From: Saprolegnia diclina VS20 | Lineage: Eukaryota; Oomycota; Saprolegniomycetes; Saprolegniales; Saprolegniaceae | Length of the DNA: 45,047 nt | Reading direction: 5' to 3' | NCBI RefSeq assembly: GCF_000281045.1 | Contig: NW_008246085.1 | Coordinates: 146,270-191,316, forward strand | In this document: positions 1 to 11,104 of the stretch, piece after piece | How the letters are laid out: each line of letters opens with the position of its first letter | Position numbering within the stretch: the first letter of the stretch is position 1 | The notes under the pieces: generated by a model | What the model saw: the letters and a program-made list of their open reading frames with translations, nothing else | Database searches by the model: none | What the model was told of the DNA's origin: nothing | Position numbers and translations under genes: made by a program

Positions 1-1385
1 GAGATGCGGAGTTGGGCTTCAAGCGCCGCAATGCGACGGGCCTCCTTGTCCTGGTGGTACGTTGCGCTGTAGAGAACCATGTTGCTTCGATCGATAAATG
101 GAAATGCGATGTAGAACGCTTCTTCTATCTCGATGGTAAAAGCAACAAGCTGCCCTTTACACTGCAAAGGCGGATTATAGTCAGCAAACGATTTTGCAGT
201 TTTCGGGGATTAGGGTAGGGTTAGGGTTATCCCATCGAACCCTTGTACATGGCTAGATGGGACGTATTCGCACTACGTGCTCCGTGTCGACTCGACCAAT
301 ACACTCCTACAAACGTGCTGGTGTACATTGCCCTGAAACGAAATGCTATAAAGGTGAGAGCCACTCAAATCCTTCCTTACTTGACCAGGCATCATGCAAC
401 ACACAGACAACTAGCGACGCCAAACGCGTGCTGGAACGGTCCTCGGTGACGGTACGTGATCCGACGTCACCATCGCGCGCAGCACATCTTGGATGTCTTT
501 GGCCCACTGGTCCGAGGTGTGCATGCAGCGATGGTTGCCATGAGTGCAGAGGGATCAACTGCGCTGTGGAGAAGCAAAGTCTCAACGCGACAAGAGGCTC
601 GGCGTCATGAAGCACCGTCATGAGCGCGGCGGCTCCAACGTTGTCAAAGTTGCATGCGAAGAACGCGACACGGGCCTTCTCGAGGCAGCGTGCGTCCGGT
701 TGCGGTCGCCAATCGAATCGAATCTCTGGGATCGCAAGATCGCACGCCAGGACCCGGTTTTACTGGGTTTTAGTGTGGTTGAAGGAGTTTAAACACGATT
801 GAACATGTTTTACGCAGCGTACAACCCGTTCCAGCGACCAAAAACCGAACGAAGCCAATAAAACCGAGCGGATGGTGCGGCAAATCGCTTGCCCGGATGT
901 TGCGGTCACATGCGAACAATGCTCAAGCCAAATACCGACTGCAAGGGAGGATACGCCCGAGCGTTGCCTCGCTTGGAGCCGACAAGAAGTCGACAAACTA
1001 GGAACCGGTGGCTTTGCCACGATAACGATGGTCCCAGGAAGCGCGAGGTGGAGCGCAAAACGCCGATGGTTGTCAACGGCAACCCTAGTCGCGGTTGAAG
1101 CTGCCGCCGATCCGGATAGCAACGAAGTGCGATAGAGTAGGACAAGTTGGACTGACGTTCCTCCTCGTCATTTCAGATTTCGAGAACAAGGCGCCACGAA
1201 GAAGAAGAGGACGGCCGACGACGACCCGGCCACGCGACGGCCCGGCCTCGTCGGTCGACATGAAGAGAAAAGACGGACTCCATAGCGAGCACCCGCAGCG
1301 CGAGCTCGACAGAAGGCTCAACAACGTCTAGGAAGACACCCTACGCTGGCGCCAGGTAGCGTCCAATGACGCAGCTCACCATCTC
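1..1385 (+). repeat. Left arm of inverted repeat (segment A)
   Basis: This stretch is close to the reverse complement of about 11105-12391. Bases 1-84 match 12391-12308, which is the first exon of the coiled-coil gene there, and 1025-1385 match 11462-11105 with few differences. Similarity stops abruptly near 1385. The middle part (85-1024) should match what is hidden in the assembly gap of the other arm. It contains no convincing intact gene. One intron-like acceptor (pyrimidine-rich, ending near 1177) followed by a basic reading frame with an RGRP AT-hook-like motif suggests a decayed host gene. No transposase or terminal repeats are visible, so the class of repeat is unknown. Confidence 0.85.
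210..228 (+). repeat. Short telomere-like repeat, interstitial
   Basis: TTAGGG, TAGGG and TTAGGG stand in a row here, just upstream (on the minus strand) of the duplicated start of the coiled-coil gene. Three units are too few for a telomere. They may be a relic of subtelomeric origin of the repeat or chance. Confidence 0.5.
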
Positions 1386-1429
1386 TTATACATGTACGTG
1401 GGGTAGGGTCCGTCCGCGATATAGCACCG

Positions 1430-1735
1430 TTGCGATCAGCGGCAGCCACGCTCTTGGCCGCCGGCGCCATCTGCGCCCGCGCGCTCAATGTCCTCGGCCG
1501 GGTGTACCTCGGTGTCTGCGCCATGGCGAGCGCAGCCTGCGCAGGCGCGGCATACAGCGCCTCGTTCGGCGTCCCGAGCGGTCAAGTCGGCTGGACGATC
1601 GCGGCCGCCCTCGTCGTGGCCCTCGCGGGGCTCGAACCCGCAGCAGTGCGCCGGGCGGGGACGCTTGCCTACGCGGCCATGCTTGGGGCCTCGCTGGGCC
1701 CCACACTGATGTCGATCTACGCCTTGCAACGAGGC
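1430..1735 (+). pseudogene. Bax inhibitor-1 family fragment
   Basis: About 100 residues of hydrophobic sequence resemble the first half of Bax inhibitor-1 (TMBIM6), a multi-pass ER membrane protein that suppresses cell death and affects calcium leak. The recognisable blocks are RVYLGVCAMASAACAGA, matching the first membrane segment after the VY motif, and RRAGTLAYAAMLGASLGPTL, matching the GLLAGFAFLTGVGLGPAL block of animal BI-1. There is no ATG at the start, and the frame runs straight into repeat segment B near 1735, so the C-terminal half with its last membrane segments is missing. It sits exactly where the two repeat arms differ. I read it as a truncated gene piece caught in the rearrangement. 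Confidence 0.6.
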
Positions 1736-2130
1736 AATTCTTTAGTGCACACTTTGTGCATCTTTTAACTCTACAACAGATAATAAGACTTTGTCTTTCA
1801 GAATTTTGTGTTTACATGCATCGCGCTGGAAGATGCACCCAATCCACGGCTTTGTCATTTGGATTATTTGCAGTTGACACCAACGTCACGCGCATGAAGG
1901 AGTGCTGGACGCTTGCATGCGAAGCATGGCGAAGGTAGAACCAGGGGAAATTAGTGCATGATCTTCCTTGGTGGATTGGACCTGATTGTCCGAGCTGAGG
2001 GTCCTGGGGAAATGGGTTGCACGCGATCTTTTTTTGCATTTTAACCAATCAAACGCATTCGACAAACAGCGAGCGATTGTCATGACCACGCACAGCCGCG
2101 TCCTGCCGGGCGACCATGAAGGCGATCACC
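1735..2130 (+). repeat. Left copy of repeat segment B
   Basis: Bases 1735-1840 are clearly the reverse complement of 10551-10658 with small differences, including an inserted run in the other copy. Weaker similarity continues to about 2130, against 10265-10300, which share a short block around ATGAAGGCGATCAC. The segment includes the promoter and first codons of the ubiquitin-protease pseudogene, with a CCAAT box at 2045. It is more diverged than segment A, so the two segments may have been duplicated at different times. Confidence 0.7.
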
Positions 2131-3634
2131 GAAGCGCGCCTGCGAGCCTCGTCGTGCAAGGACGACCAGCAGCGTCGGCTTCTGCCGACGAACGCACAGT
2201 CGTCGCGCTCGAGCATGAGGCCACAGGGCTCCGCGACGAGATCGCACAGCCGCAAGGCCAGATGCGGCGGTCGGCAACCACGATCGATGAGCTTCGGGGC
2301 GTTCGCAACAAGATCGAGGTCGACATGGGCGCGCTGGCCAACGAGAATGCGATGCTCAAGAGACAGCTGCACGACGCGCGTGGCAAGGCTGCCGCGTACG
2401 CCGACATGCAGGCGCGTCTCGAGACCGCGCACGGCGTCACGGTTCAGCAGCTCGACGCGACGGTAGCGCGACACGTCACGACGATCCAAGAGCTTCGTCA
2501 ACGCATTGCCGGCGACAACACGGCAGCCGAGCGCCTCAGCACGGCAAACACTCGGATCGATGCGCTCTCAGACCAGCTCGAGACAGGCCGCGCGTGCCTG
2601 ACGTACCGCACGAACCAAGCACGGTCGCTCGCACGTCACCTCGATCACGAGCAGTCATCGAGAGGCGCCGAGAGCGACGCGCTTCGTCGATTGAAGAACG
2701 TCGTCCTGTCACTGCAACGTGTCATTGTAGGTCCTATGGACCTCCGACGTCTCGTGCTCCGGCCACTTGCGACGTCCGTGGGCCTTGCAAACCTTGGACA
2801 CACGAGCTACGCCAACGCCGTCCTCTTCGCGCTCGCACACACTCGCTTCTGCGACGAACTCTCGGCTGCGTCAGGCGATGCATTTACGACATCGGTCGCC
2901 GAGCTCCTCGTGGCGATCCGCAACGGCGACGCGTCATTCTTCCACGCCACGCACCCGGCGCTCGCGAACCATCTCGGTCGGTCCGCCGAAGACGCGTACG
3001 ACTATATGCGCTGACTCCTCGATCACCTCGCGTCGACGAGAGCACCCAGCACGAACTTTGGCGCTCAGCTGGCGCCTGTATGCGTGCGCTGCGGACATGA
3101 ACCGGTGACGTCTCTCTCGGTCAGCGTCGACCTCGAGCCGTCGCTCGCTGCGGCGCTCAAGTAGGTGACCAGCACGACGCTGTGGCAACGAGCACGCCCA
3201 TGCGCTGCGCGCCATGCTTGTGACCACGCCGCATGTGCTCGCATGTGAAGCGCTTTAGCGACGATCGCACGCAAAAACGTCGCGCCATGGTCAACAACCT
3301 CCACCTGACGCTCCACGAGGCGACGTACACGCTTGTGGCGCTCGTCGCGCACGAGGAAGCGGACGACGACGGGCACTACGTCGCCTATGTTCGCCTTCGG
3401 CGCGGCGGGGCCTTTACCAAGATGAAGGACAACGAGACGCCCGTGCGCGTGCCGCCGTTTAATGTGCAAGTGCTGGAAGCCCATTTGCTCTGGTACGAAA
3501 AGACTGAGCACTATGCCGAGATGCGGCGCGATGACAGCAGCAACAGCAACGACAACAACGACGATCAAGCGACCCGAGGCAAACGACCTGCTTCGATCAC
3601 GCCAGCAGCCAGAAAGACCCAGCGTACGGCGTAG
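2082..3634 (+). pseudogene. Ubiquitin carboxyl-terminal hydrolase (USP) pseudogene
   Basis: The order is an N-terminal coiled coil (about 2180-2720), the USP Cys box (SVGLANLGHTSYANAVLFAL, near 2775), a zinc-finger-like CVRCGHEPVTSLSV stretch (near 3085), an HVKRF block (near 3243) and the His box DDDGHYVAYVRL (near 3370). USPs remove ubiquitin using a Cys-His-Asp triad. Here the nucleophile position of the usual NTCY motif reads HTSY, so the cysteine is serine. The frame is broken by a TGA at 3012-3014, a TAG near 3163 and at least one shift before 3243, and no intron pattern removes them neatly. The first codons may lie at 2082 or, in another frame, at 2116. It appears to be a dead copy of a host gene. 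A related 5' scrap lies in the right arm near 10200-10300. Confidence 0.75.
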
Positions 3635-4104
3635 GCGTCTTGCGACGCGTCGATGTTTGTGTGAGCGCTCGACACGATGTGCTGCGTGGACACCAACGCC
3701 TTGTTTATGGTGTTTATCTCCGCACCTCGAGAGTCGTCATGGTGGAGGATCGAGGTCGTCACTGTCGAGTGCAACGCAGCGATACAGAGATGCAACTTGG
3801 ACGATGACGAGCCGAGAAGCACGAGTCGGAGGCACTGCGCTGTGCCAATAGCGTCGATCGGAATCGAGACGATCTTGCCCGTGGCGTCGACGACCAGGCT
3901 TGCTTCGACGAGGCTCAAGCCGTGCAAGAAGCCACCGACAAGACCGCTTTTGAACGCCTCGGACGGCGGCGCCAGGGCCGTGACCATGTCACGCCTTGGG
4001 TGCTCGGTATAGACGAGCACCTTCAAGGTAGGGAACGTCTGAGTAGAAAAGGAGGTCCAATAGAAGCCATCGGGAAGAACGAGACCGTACCTCTGCAAGC
4101 GCAC
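3565..4104 (-). CDS. Hypothetical ORF, perhaps 3' exon of the 4871 gene
   Basis: An open frame of about 180 codons begins without an ATG (GTG at 4104). It contains a plausible globular stretch (GFYWTSFSTQTFPTLKVLVY, then GLVGGFLHGLSLVEASLVVD) but matches no family I know. The 3' end overlaps the tail of the ubiquitin-protease pseudogene by about 70 nt on the other strand, which argues against the full length being real. It could be a downstream exon of the gene starting at 4871, with intron-like GT/AG sites near 4096 and 4335, but I could not make one continuous frame. Confidence 0.3.
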   Translation of the reverse strand: MRLQRYGLVLPDGFYWTSFSTQTFPTLKVLVYTEHPRRDMVTALAPPSEAFKSGLVGGFLHGLSLVEASLVVDATGKIVSIPIDAIGTAQCLRLVLLGSSSSKLHLCIAALHSTVTTSILHHDDSRGAEINTINKALVSTQHIVSSAHTNIDASQDAYAVRWVFLAAGVIEAGRLPRVA

Positions 4105-4322
4105 GAGGCGTCAAGGTGCCACTGCTCGGGCCTAAGAGATGGTCTCCTGGCTGTGGGTTGGGACCGGCTGTGTGCTCTGTCTGGCGCGAGTCTGGCGCTG
4201 GATCACGAGAGACCTCAAGTGAAACGGGCATGCTGAGCTCTTCGTTGGTGACGGCGTCGCTGGCATCGCTCTGACAAGGCAGTGGTGACGCTGGAGCCGA
4301 GGCGGGAGACCAAGACCCAACG

Positions 4323-4871
4323 TCAAACCCTGGAGATGAGCTCGGCGAGGGGCTCCCCCGTCTCGAGGAGAGCGGGAGCTATCGTGACTGAGACTCGCGT
4401 GCATCGATGGTGCTGTCGCGACGCCCGAGCCGGCAGTGGCGACGCTGCTGCATCGTCGAAGGGCAAAGGGAGCGGTAAAGCCGGGCCAAGCCCACTGCTC
4501 GTGGGCGGTGCGGCAACGGCGTCTCGTCTTGCGGGTGGCAGGCGCACTCGCTTCGCCAGACCCTGTTCCGTGGTGTATTTCTGCTTTGTCTGGCTGATCC
4601 TAGTCGCACGTTGTTGGCGTTGCACCCTAGTGGGCCGTCCGTGGAGTGGCAAGGCGTTGCCGTGCGCAATGAGCATCGTGGCGAGCGCACGGTGCGCGTC
4701 CGTCCCTGCACTTGCTGGCGCATAAGTCCAGTCGTCGGTCTGCATGCTGGCAACGACATGGGTAACGTTGGGCCGCGTGCTCAGGTCTTTAAACTCCGAG
4801 CCAAAGACGCTGTAGAGCCGGCGAGTGACCTCCTTGTGGGGCGTGTCCTCCTTCGGTTGCTTCGGTATCAT
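4323..4871 (-). CDS. Partial hypothetical protein, relative of the 18829 gene
   Basis: It starts at an ATG (4871) with CCAAT boxes 58 and 88 bp upstream, which supports a real promoter. Residues 20-85 resemble the N-terminus of the hypothetical protein at 18829-19994: VFGSEFKDLSTRP...VVASMQTDDWTYAP...AHRALATML...ALP here, against AFGGKDSLSRDDL...VLSMRADKDGPWTFAP...AHCMIARTL...ALP there. The second half is low-complexity, rich in Ala, Pro and Arg, and may be intron or decayed sequence. Function is unknown. It may be a degraded member of the family or the first exon of a gene reaching 3565. Confidence 0.4.
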   Translation of the reverse strand: MIPKQPKEDTPHKEVTRRLYSVFGSEFKDLSTRPNVTHVVASMQTDDWTYAPASAGTDAHRALATMLIAHGNALPLHGRPTRVQRQQRATRISQTKQKYTTEQGLAKRVRLPPARRDAVAAPPTSSGLGPALPLPLPFDDAAASPLPARASRQHHRCTRVSVTIAPALLETGEPLAELISRV

Positions 4872-4928
4872 TGCACGTTCGAATGATTTACACGCTTCGC
4901 ACCTTCATTTTACACGCCGGAAAAAAGA

Positions 4929-4963
4929 CCAATCACGAGCGATCAAGCGTAATTTCAGCCAAT
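4929..4963. promoter_or_regulatory. Two CCAAT boxes
   Basis: CCAATC at 4929-4934 and CCAAT at 4959-4963 lie between the minus-strand start at 4871 and the weak plus-strand ORF at 4981. They could serve either gene. The motif recurs before many genes in this window. Confidence 0.45.
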
Positions 4964-4980
4964 GAAAACGACGCTGTATT

Positions 4981-5547
4981 ATGTTGAAGATCGCATTTGG
5001 ATATTTGCCGCCTTGGGCCTCGACATGGCCGATCGCGCAACGAGCCAGGCGCGCCAGCAGGTACGCAAGCATACGCAAACTCGACGACGACGATCCGACG
5101 GTGGTACTAGCCGGACTCTTCCGCGGCTGCGCAGCAGCACCAGCCCCACGCCGCCTCACCACCCGCGCAGGTACCCACCGACGACTGCCCGTCGCGGAGC
5201 AGGACGCGTCCACGACGACCTTGCGCCGTGCTGGGCGCGAAACGGACGACAGCGACGACGAAGATGGCGACGACAACCCGCGCCCGACGAAGCGCTGCCT
5301 CCGCAGCGATGGTCCTGCGGAGGAGTCGCTGCCTCTCCGGCCGCAGCGGCTGACCCTCCAGCGGCGGGGGCAGGCGACCGACGAGGAGCGACAAGCAGCC
5401 GCCGAATTAAGAGCGCAAAAGGCCCTGGTACGTCCAAGACGCACCTCGATGTATCTTTTACACTTGCGCAGAACAGCACGATACGCAAGAAGATCCGCTG
5501 TCTTGAGCGCCGCCAAGTCCTCCAAACGCCGAGCGCGGTACGTGTAG
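4981..5547 (+). CDS. Low-confidence basic/acidic hypothetical ORF
   Basis: An open frame of 188 codons from an ATG holds an acidic run (RETDDSDDEDGDDNPRP) followed by a basic, glutamine-containing tail. Such charge patterning is often seen in real nuclear proteins, but no domain is recognisable. The opposite strand also has a long open frame across the same bases, as GC-rich DNA tends to, so this could be noise. A candidate intron (GTACGC at 5061) would change the frame. Confidence 0.25.
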   Translation: MLKIAFGYLPPWASTWPIAQRARRASRYASIRKLDDDDPTVVLAGLFRGCAAAPAPRRLTTRAGTHRRLPVAEQDASTTTLRRAGRETDDSDDEDGDDNPRPTKRCLRSDGPAEESLPLRPQRLTLQRRGQATDEERQAAAELRAQKALVRPRRTSMYLLHLRRTARYARRSAVLSAAKSSKRRARYV

Positions 5548-5599
5548 TTTGCCTCGTTCTCGACTTAATGGCTTGTTAGGAGAGACCGGCTATGCGTGA

Positions 5600-6054
5600 C
5601 TACCACATGACGTGGTAAGCGACGGCCGAGATGTTGCCGTCCATCCTCAAGCCCATTGTGTGGTCGCTGGCGGCGTCACCAGAGCATATGTACGTGCCGT
5701 ACATCTGGCAATCGGTGCAAATGTTGTTCGCGGGCAGCCAGTCGCGGGCGCAGTCGGCGTGGACCTTGTGGAGACAGGGCAAGATCATGACGCTTTGCCC
5801 GGCCTCCAACGCTTTCTGGCATTGCAAGCAATTGGACAAGCATACCGAGTGAGTGCATCCAGTGGCAGAATAGTACGCTGGTTGTCGACTTTGTATCTTC
5901 TTCAACGGGCGCATGCAGTCTCGAAATAGCGCACGAGGTCGCGACACGTCAGACGATCCATGAGCGTCGTCAACGCACGGCCGATGCCAACAAACCATCC
6001 CGTCAGAGAGCGACCGAGCACCTCTCTTAGCAGCTCGTAGCCGCCGGGAATCAT
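5600..6054 (-). CDS. RING-H2 finger protein, 5' structure uncertain
   Basis: The 3' part encodes a RING-type zinc finger: CLQC, then 13 residues, CLHKVH, ADC, and CTDC, which fits the C3H2C3 ligand spacing of RING-H2 domains (5690-5850 on the minus strand). Most such domains act as E3 ubiquitin ligases by binding an E2 enzyme. Upstream, a second frame reads MIPGGYELLREVLGRSL from an ATG at 6054 and looks like genuine coding sequence, but it meets a stop near 5905. An intron or a frameshift must lie around 5900-5930; I could not place it securely. The tail after the finger (about 35 residues) is short and featureless. Confidence 0.5.
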
Positions 6055-6215
6055 ACCACGGGTGCCTGATGCACAGCGCTGTCGCCTCGACCGTACGCCG
6101 TCATCGAGCGGCGCTAAGAATGACGCGTTGACTACTGTACTATCCAGGATACAGCTGCTCGAATGCGCATCCAGCAGGCAGGCAATGGACATGGTATTCT
6201 TCAGTTGTGTTGCGA

Positions 6216-7776
6216 TTACGCGGCCTTGGTAAACGTGTACATGCAGTACGTGTCGCTCATTTCGTTGAAATGCAAGTCAAAGAGGTCGGCGTTCGTGCCC
6301 ACGAGCGGGTTGGTCTTGAGCGCGTCGGGGACGATGGCCATGCTGACGCGGAACCCGCGGGTTTCCATCGCCTCCTTGAATTCGACGAGCGAGTCGCGCG
6401 CTTGGGACGCCACGTGGAGGAAGCGGCCGCCGGGCGCCAATACCGCGTCGACGACCTGCGCGAGGATCGGGACAATGTCCTTGTGGTACACAAGGTCCGA
6501 GCCCAAGATCACGTCAAAGGTCTCGCTGCCGTACGTCTCGGGCTTGGCCCAGTCGACGGCCCGGACGATCAGTGTCGTCGGCGCCGCGTTCGCCTTTTGC
6601 GCCAGGAGCTCCTTGCACACGCCCTTGTGCTGCTTCCACGCAGCCTTTTGGCAGTCGCGCGAGCAGTACGCGACGCAGCGGCACCGGCCGCAGAGCATGA
6701 GCTTCCCTTCCGGGTTGTCGGCCGTGAAGCGCTGGAGCGTGCCGCACTCGGCGCACCCGAGCGCCTCGGGCGACGTCTCGGCGATCGCGGCCTTGGTCGG
6801 CTTGTTGAGCTTGGCGTTGTGGTCGAGGTTGGCGACCGTGTGGTGGTACAGGTCCGTGAGCACGACCGACGCCGCCGAGGTGTAGAGGTAGCACGCGAGA
6901 CCGCTCACGCCGCAGCCAGCGCCGAGCTCGCACACGCGCTTGTTGGCAAAAGACGCTGCGTCTTGGAGGACCCAGCGACTCAGAATGAGCGACGCCGACC
7001 AGATGGAAACGCCCGTGATGTCTTCGTCTGCGCTCGAGCCAAACGCCGACTTGTCCATGTCCAGCGCCTAGATTGCATAAGGTATCATGCAATAGCATCG
7101 CTTGCGTACGAGTTCGCGCGCTTTGAGTGCAGGCAACGTCGCGTCAAAGGCAAACTCGAGCGTGGTTTCCTGCAGCACGCGCGGCTGCTTCTTCGTCTCT
7201 GCCTCGCCGGCCACGTCTTCGTCATCGTCTTCAAGCGTGAGCTTGGCCGCGCCGTTGGCCAAGTCTGCGTTGTTGGCCAAGCGCTCTTCGGTCGCCGACT
7301 TGTGCTCGAGGAGGAGCGCAACTAGTCAATGTGAGTTTAGCGCCAGACGAAACCAATGGAGATATACCAATGTCGGTGTTTTCGCTCTGGAAGGCTTCCG
7401 TGACGCAGCCGCGGCCAAAGGCGTTCTGCGCGAGAACGTCAATGTCGGGGTACGCTGTAATGAGGAGTTTGACGACTTCAATGTGCTTGTTTTGCACAGC
7501 CCAGTCTACACACACCGTCAACATCGCACCGAACAACACAAGCGTACGCAGCGGCGAGTTGCCGTTCAAGTTTGGCAAGAGGCGCGGGTGCTTGGCGAGA
7601 AGCACCTTGACGCAGCCGATGTGGCCGTTGGCGCACGCCATGTGCAGCGCCGTGTTGCCCGAGTACTCATCTTGGTAGTTGAGGTCGTCGGCGCTAATGC
7701 TGATGCAGAGCTGCTTGACGTCATCGACGTCGCCGCAGCGCGCCGCCGCAAGAAGGTCCTTCGCCTGCACGCTCAT
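6216..7776 (-). CDS. Ankyrin-repeat lysine methyltransferase-like protein with MYND finger
   Basis: Four exons fit: 7776-7548, 7505-7368, 7321-7110, 7067-6216, giving 476 residues from an ATG at 7776. Residues 1-137 are about three to four ankyrin repeats (TALHMACANGHIGCVKVLL, SPLHWAVQNKHIEVVKLLI). An acidic linker follows, then a class I SAM-dependent methyltransferase fold of the METTL21/Methyltransf_16 type: motif I CELGAGCG (about 239-246), acidic TDLY (264-267), and DLVY (384-387), the DxxY motif typical of this protein-lysine methyltransferase group. A complete MYND zinc finger (CAEC, CGRC, YCSRDC, HKGVC; about 298-344) is inserted between the second and fourth strands of the catalytic fold. 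Every splice junction restores a known motif, for example the ankyrin SPLHWAV. Three CCAAT boxes lie just upstream. The substrate is unknown; ankyrin and MYND parts suggest protein partners choose it. Confidence 0.85.
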
Positions 7777-7813
7777 CTTGCTTCAGTCCAGCGGAAAATG
7801 ACCACTCTGTGAT

Positions 7814-7864
7814 GATTGGCTTATGGGCAATACCGCCTCTGATTGGTTGAAAAACTGACCAATC
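7814..7864. promoter_or_regulatory. Cluster of three CCAAT boxes
   Basis: GATTGG at 7814 and 7841 and CCAATC at 7859 lie 38-88 bp before the start codon of the ankyrin-methyltransferase gene. The pattern fits binding of NF-Y-type factors. The rest of 7865-8318 shows nothing I can name; CCAAT at 8319 is about 110 bp before the AGC kinase start. Confidence 0.5.
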
Positions 7865-8430
7865 CGAGGCTGGTGCGGCGCCGATCTTTGCCAAGCAGCC
7901 TTGGCAGACGAGACGACGTGCGTGCGCGGCGAGGACCTTCCACATGAAGCGGCGCAAGACGCTGCTGTGCAGCTCGTGTTCGAGCGATTTGGTAGCTATT
8001 TTCCAGCTATTTTTATATGGTCGTTAATATAGGAACCCTTGTCCGCGCAGAAAGGACAGACGCAGGGTACTGGGCCGCGCGCTCTCGCTCGTGCCACGGC
8101 TCTACGTCGGCATCGTCGCAGCGCGCTGTGCGTAATGTGCGCACGCGCGTTACGTTGCCGAATATATATGGACAGTTATAACGAGAAGGTCGCTGTGATA
8201 ACATCGTGTAACACCATCGTCAGGCCAAGGGGCTCTTTATCCGGTGGGTTCGGATAAAAAGCGCACCACTTTTTGTGACCTGCACCAGGTGTGTTACGGC
8301 GCTGTCTCATCTGAGCAGCCAATGGGCGGCGGCGTACACGTTCGATCCAAGGTGCGTAATGTTGGCTCACCGAATCGGGTGCGCTTCTCCGAGACCGCCG
8401 CCCGACTTCACAATTACAAACTCGAGCAAC

Positions 8431-10037
<1,607 letters not shown>

Positions 10038-10264
10038 ATACCGCGATGTGGCGCCGCGTTGGCGGTCTAGAAGGCGACGCGCGCCCAACGTTTGCATGTT
10101 TTGTTGAATCCAAATCCTCCTCATTCGATACACTTGTGTGGTTTTTCGATAAACAGTTCTACTAGCATGATAGCTGCGGGAGTGTACTTTGGCTTCTAAA
10201 TTTGAGAAGTTGTGAAGTCGCAAACCTGTGTGCGTTTGTCGGTGGAAGCCGGTGCTGCTATGCA
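10038..10264. other. 3' flank of the AGC kinase, no gene seen
   Basis: AT-richer flank after the kinase stop. Toward 10190-10264 it takes on faint similarity to the start of the ubiquitin-protease pseudogene, read in reverse, ending in stops. Confidence 0.5.
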
Positions 10265-10658
10265 GGCAAGGTCAGTGATCGCCTTCATGGTCGCCGGGTG
10301 CTGTGCTTGGTAACCTCTCTACGTTGCGTTTGATGGGCAAAATATGAAAAAGATCCCGAGCAGCTCGACGTCGCATACCAAGTCCATTCTACCTTCTCCA
10401 AGTCCATTCTACCTTCTACATGCTTCGCTCGAGCACAAAGTCATTCGGTCCTCCCCACTTGCTCGTACGCCTCGGAAGCAAGCCAGAGTCTCGGCTGGAA
10501 AGCGCAACACGTTGTTGGTTCTCGGATGAAAGTGCTCGACTTGGAGTCGCATCTCTTCCAGCGCGATGCATGTAAACACTAAACTAACACAAAATTTTGA
10601 AAGACTTAAGTCTTATTATCTGTTGTAGAGTTAAAAGATGCACAAAGTGTGCATTAAG
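10265..10658 (-). repeat. Right copy of repeat segment B
   Basis: It is the inverted counterpart of 1735-2130. The clearest part is 10551-10658, and the match fades toward 10265. The copy carries the first codons of the ubiquitin-protease-like gene (reverse complement near 10270-10295), followed by stops. Inside it lies a perfect tandem pair of a 20-base unit at 10378-10397 and 10398-10417. Confidence 0.7.
10378..10417. repeat. Tandem pair of a 20-bp unit
   Basis: The same 20 bases occur twice with no spacer. The left copy of segment B has no such pair, so it arose after the copies separated. Confidence 0.85.
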
Positions 10659-10775
10659 GAGAACAACGCCGACCATCGCGCTTGTCGCAGGCGAAAGACC
10701 TGGTCCTCGATGGGCCGAGCAGTCGCCGGGTCGATGAGGTAGATATACCCCCCTACCCCACAGTCCCAAAACACC
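10655..10775 (-). pseudogene. Fragment of the RPIED family
   Basis: The minus strand encodes GYIYLIDPATARPIED followed by QVFRLRQARW, then runs into segment B and stops. This resembles GGFIFMCDPQTKRPIED in the hypothetical protein at 18829-19994. About 40 residues remain, and no start is visible. It is a gene scrap at the junction where the two repeat arms carry different inserts. Confidence 0.5.
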
Positions 10776-10834
10776 TCTGACGGGGCTTCGAAGCCCCCGT
10801 TGATGATAGGGTGCTCAGTCAGGAGCCACGCAGG

Positions 10835-11018
10835 CGCAACGACCTATGATGAGCCATCCTGAGGCAACAGATCAAGAGTTGAAAATGGATACCTCTGGCG
10901 TCGCCATCGGTGCCAGCGTGGCGAAGCGGGCGGAGACCGTCGGCGACGCTGGCGCTGCGACCTAAGACGAGCCATCCTGAGGCAACAGATCATGAGTCGA
11001 AATACCATACCTTTGACG
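10835..11018. repeat. Two imperfect direct repeats of about 67 bp
   Basis: 10835-10901 and 10952-11018 share the block GAGCCATCCTGAGGCAACAG and its flanks, 117 bp apart. They lie only in the right arm. No coding role is evident. Confidence 0.7.
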
Positions 11019-11104
11019 ACGTGGCGCTCTCGCACTGTTGAGCTGCATCTGCGAGTTTGGCGTGCGACATGGTCGGGACCTACATCAAGCATGAAGGCGT
11101 GAGA

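Noticed and set aside
872-1135. Frame reading EVDKLGTGGFATIT, like a kinase glycine loop
   Set aside because: The match is one short motif; no Lys, HRD or DFG motif follows, and the frame is part of the decayed repeat.
6207-7325. Plus-strand 372-codon open frame
   Set aside because: It is the shadow of the ankyrin-methyltransferase gene on the other strand, with Arg/Val-rich composition and no domain.
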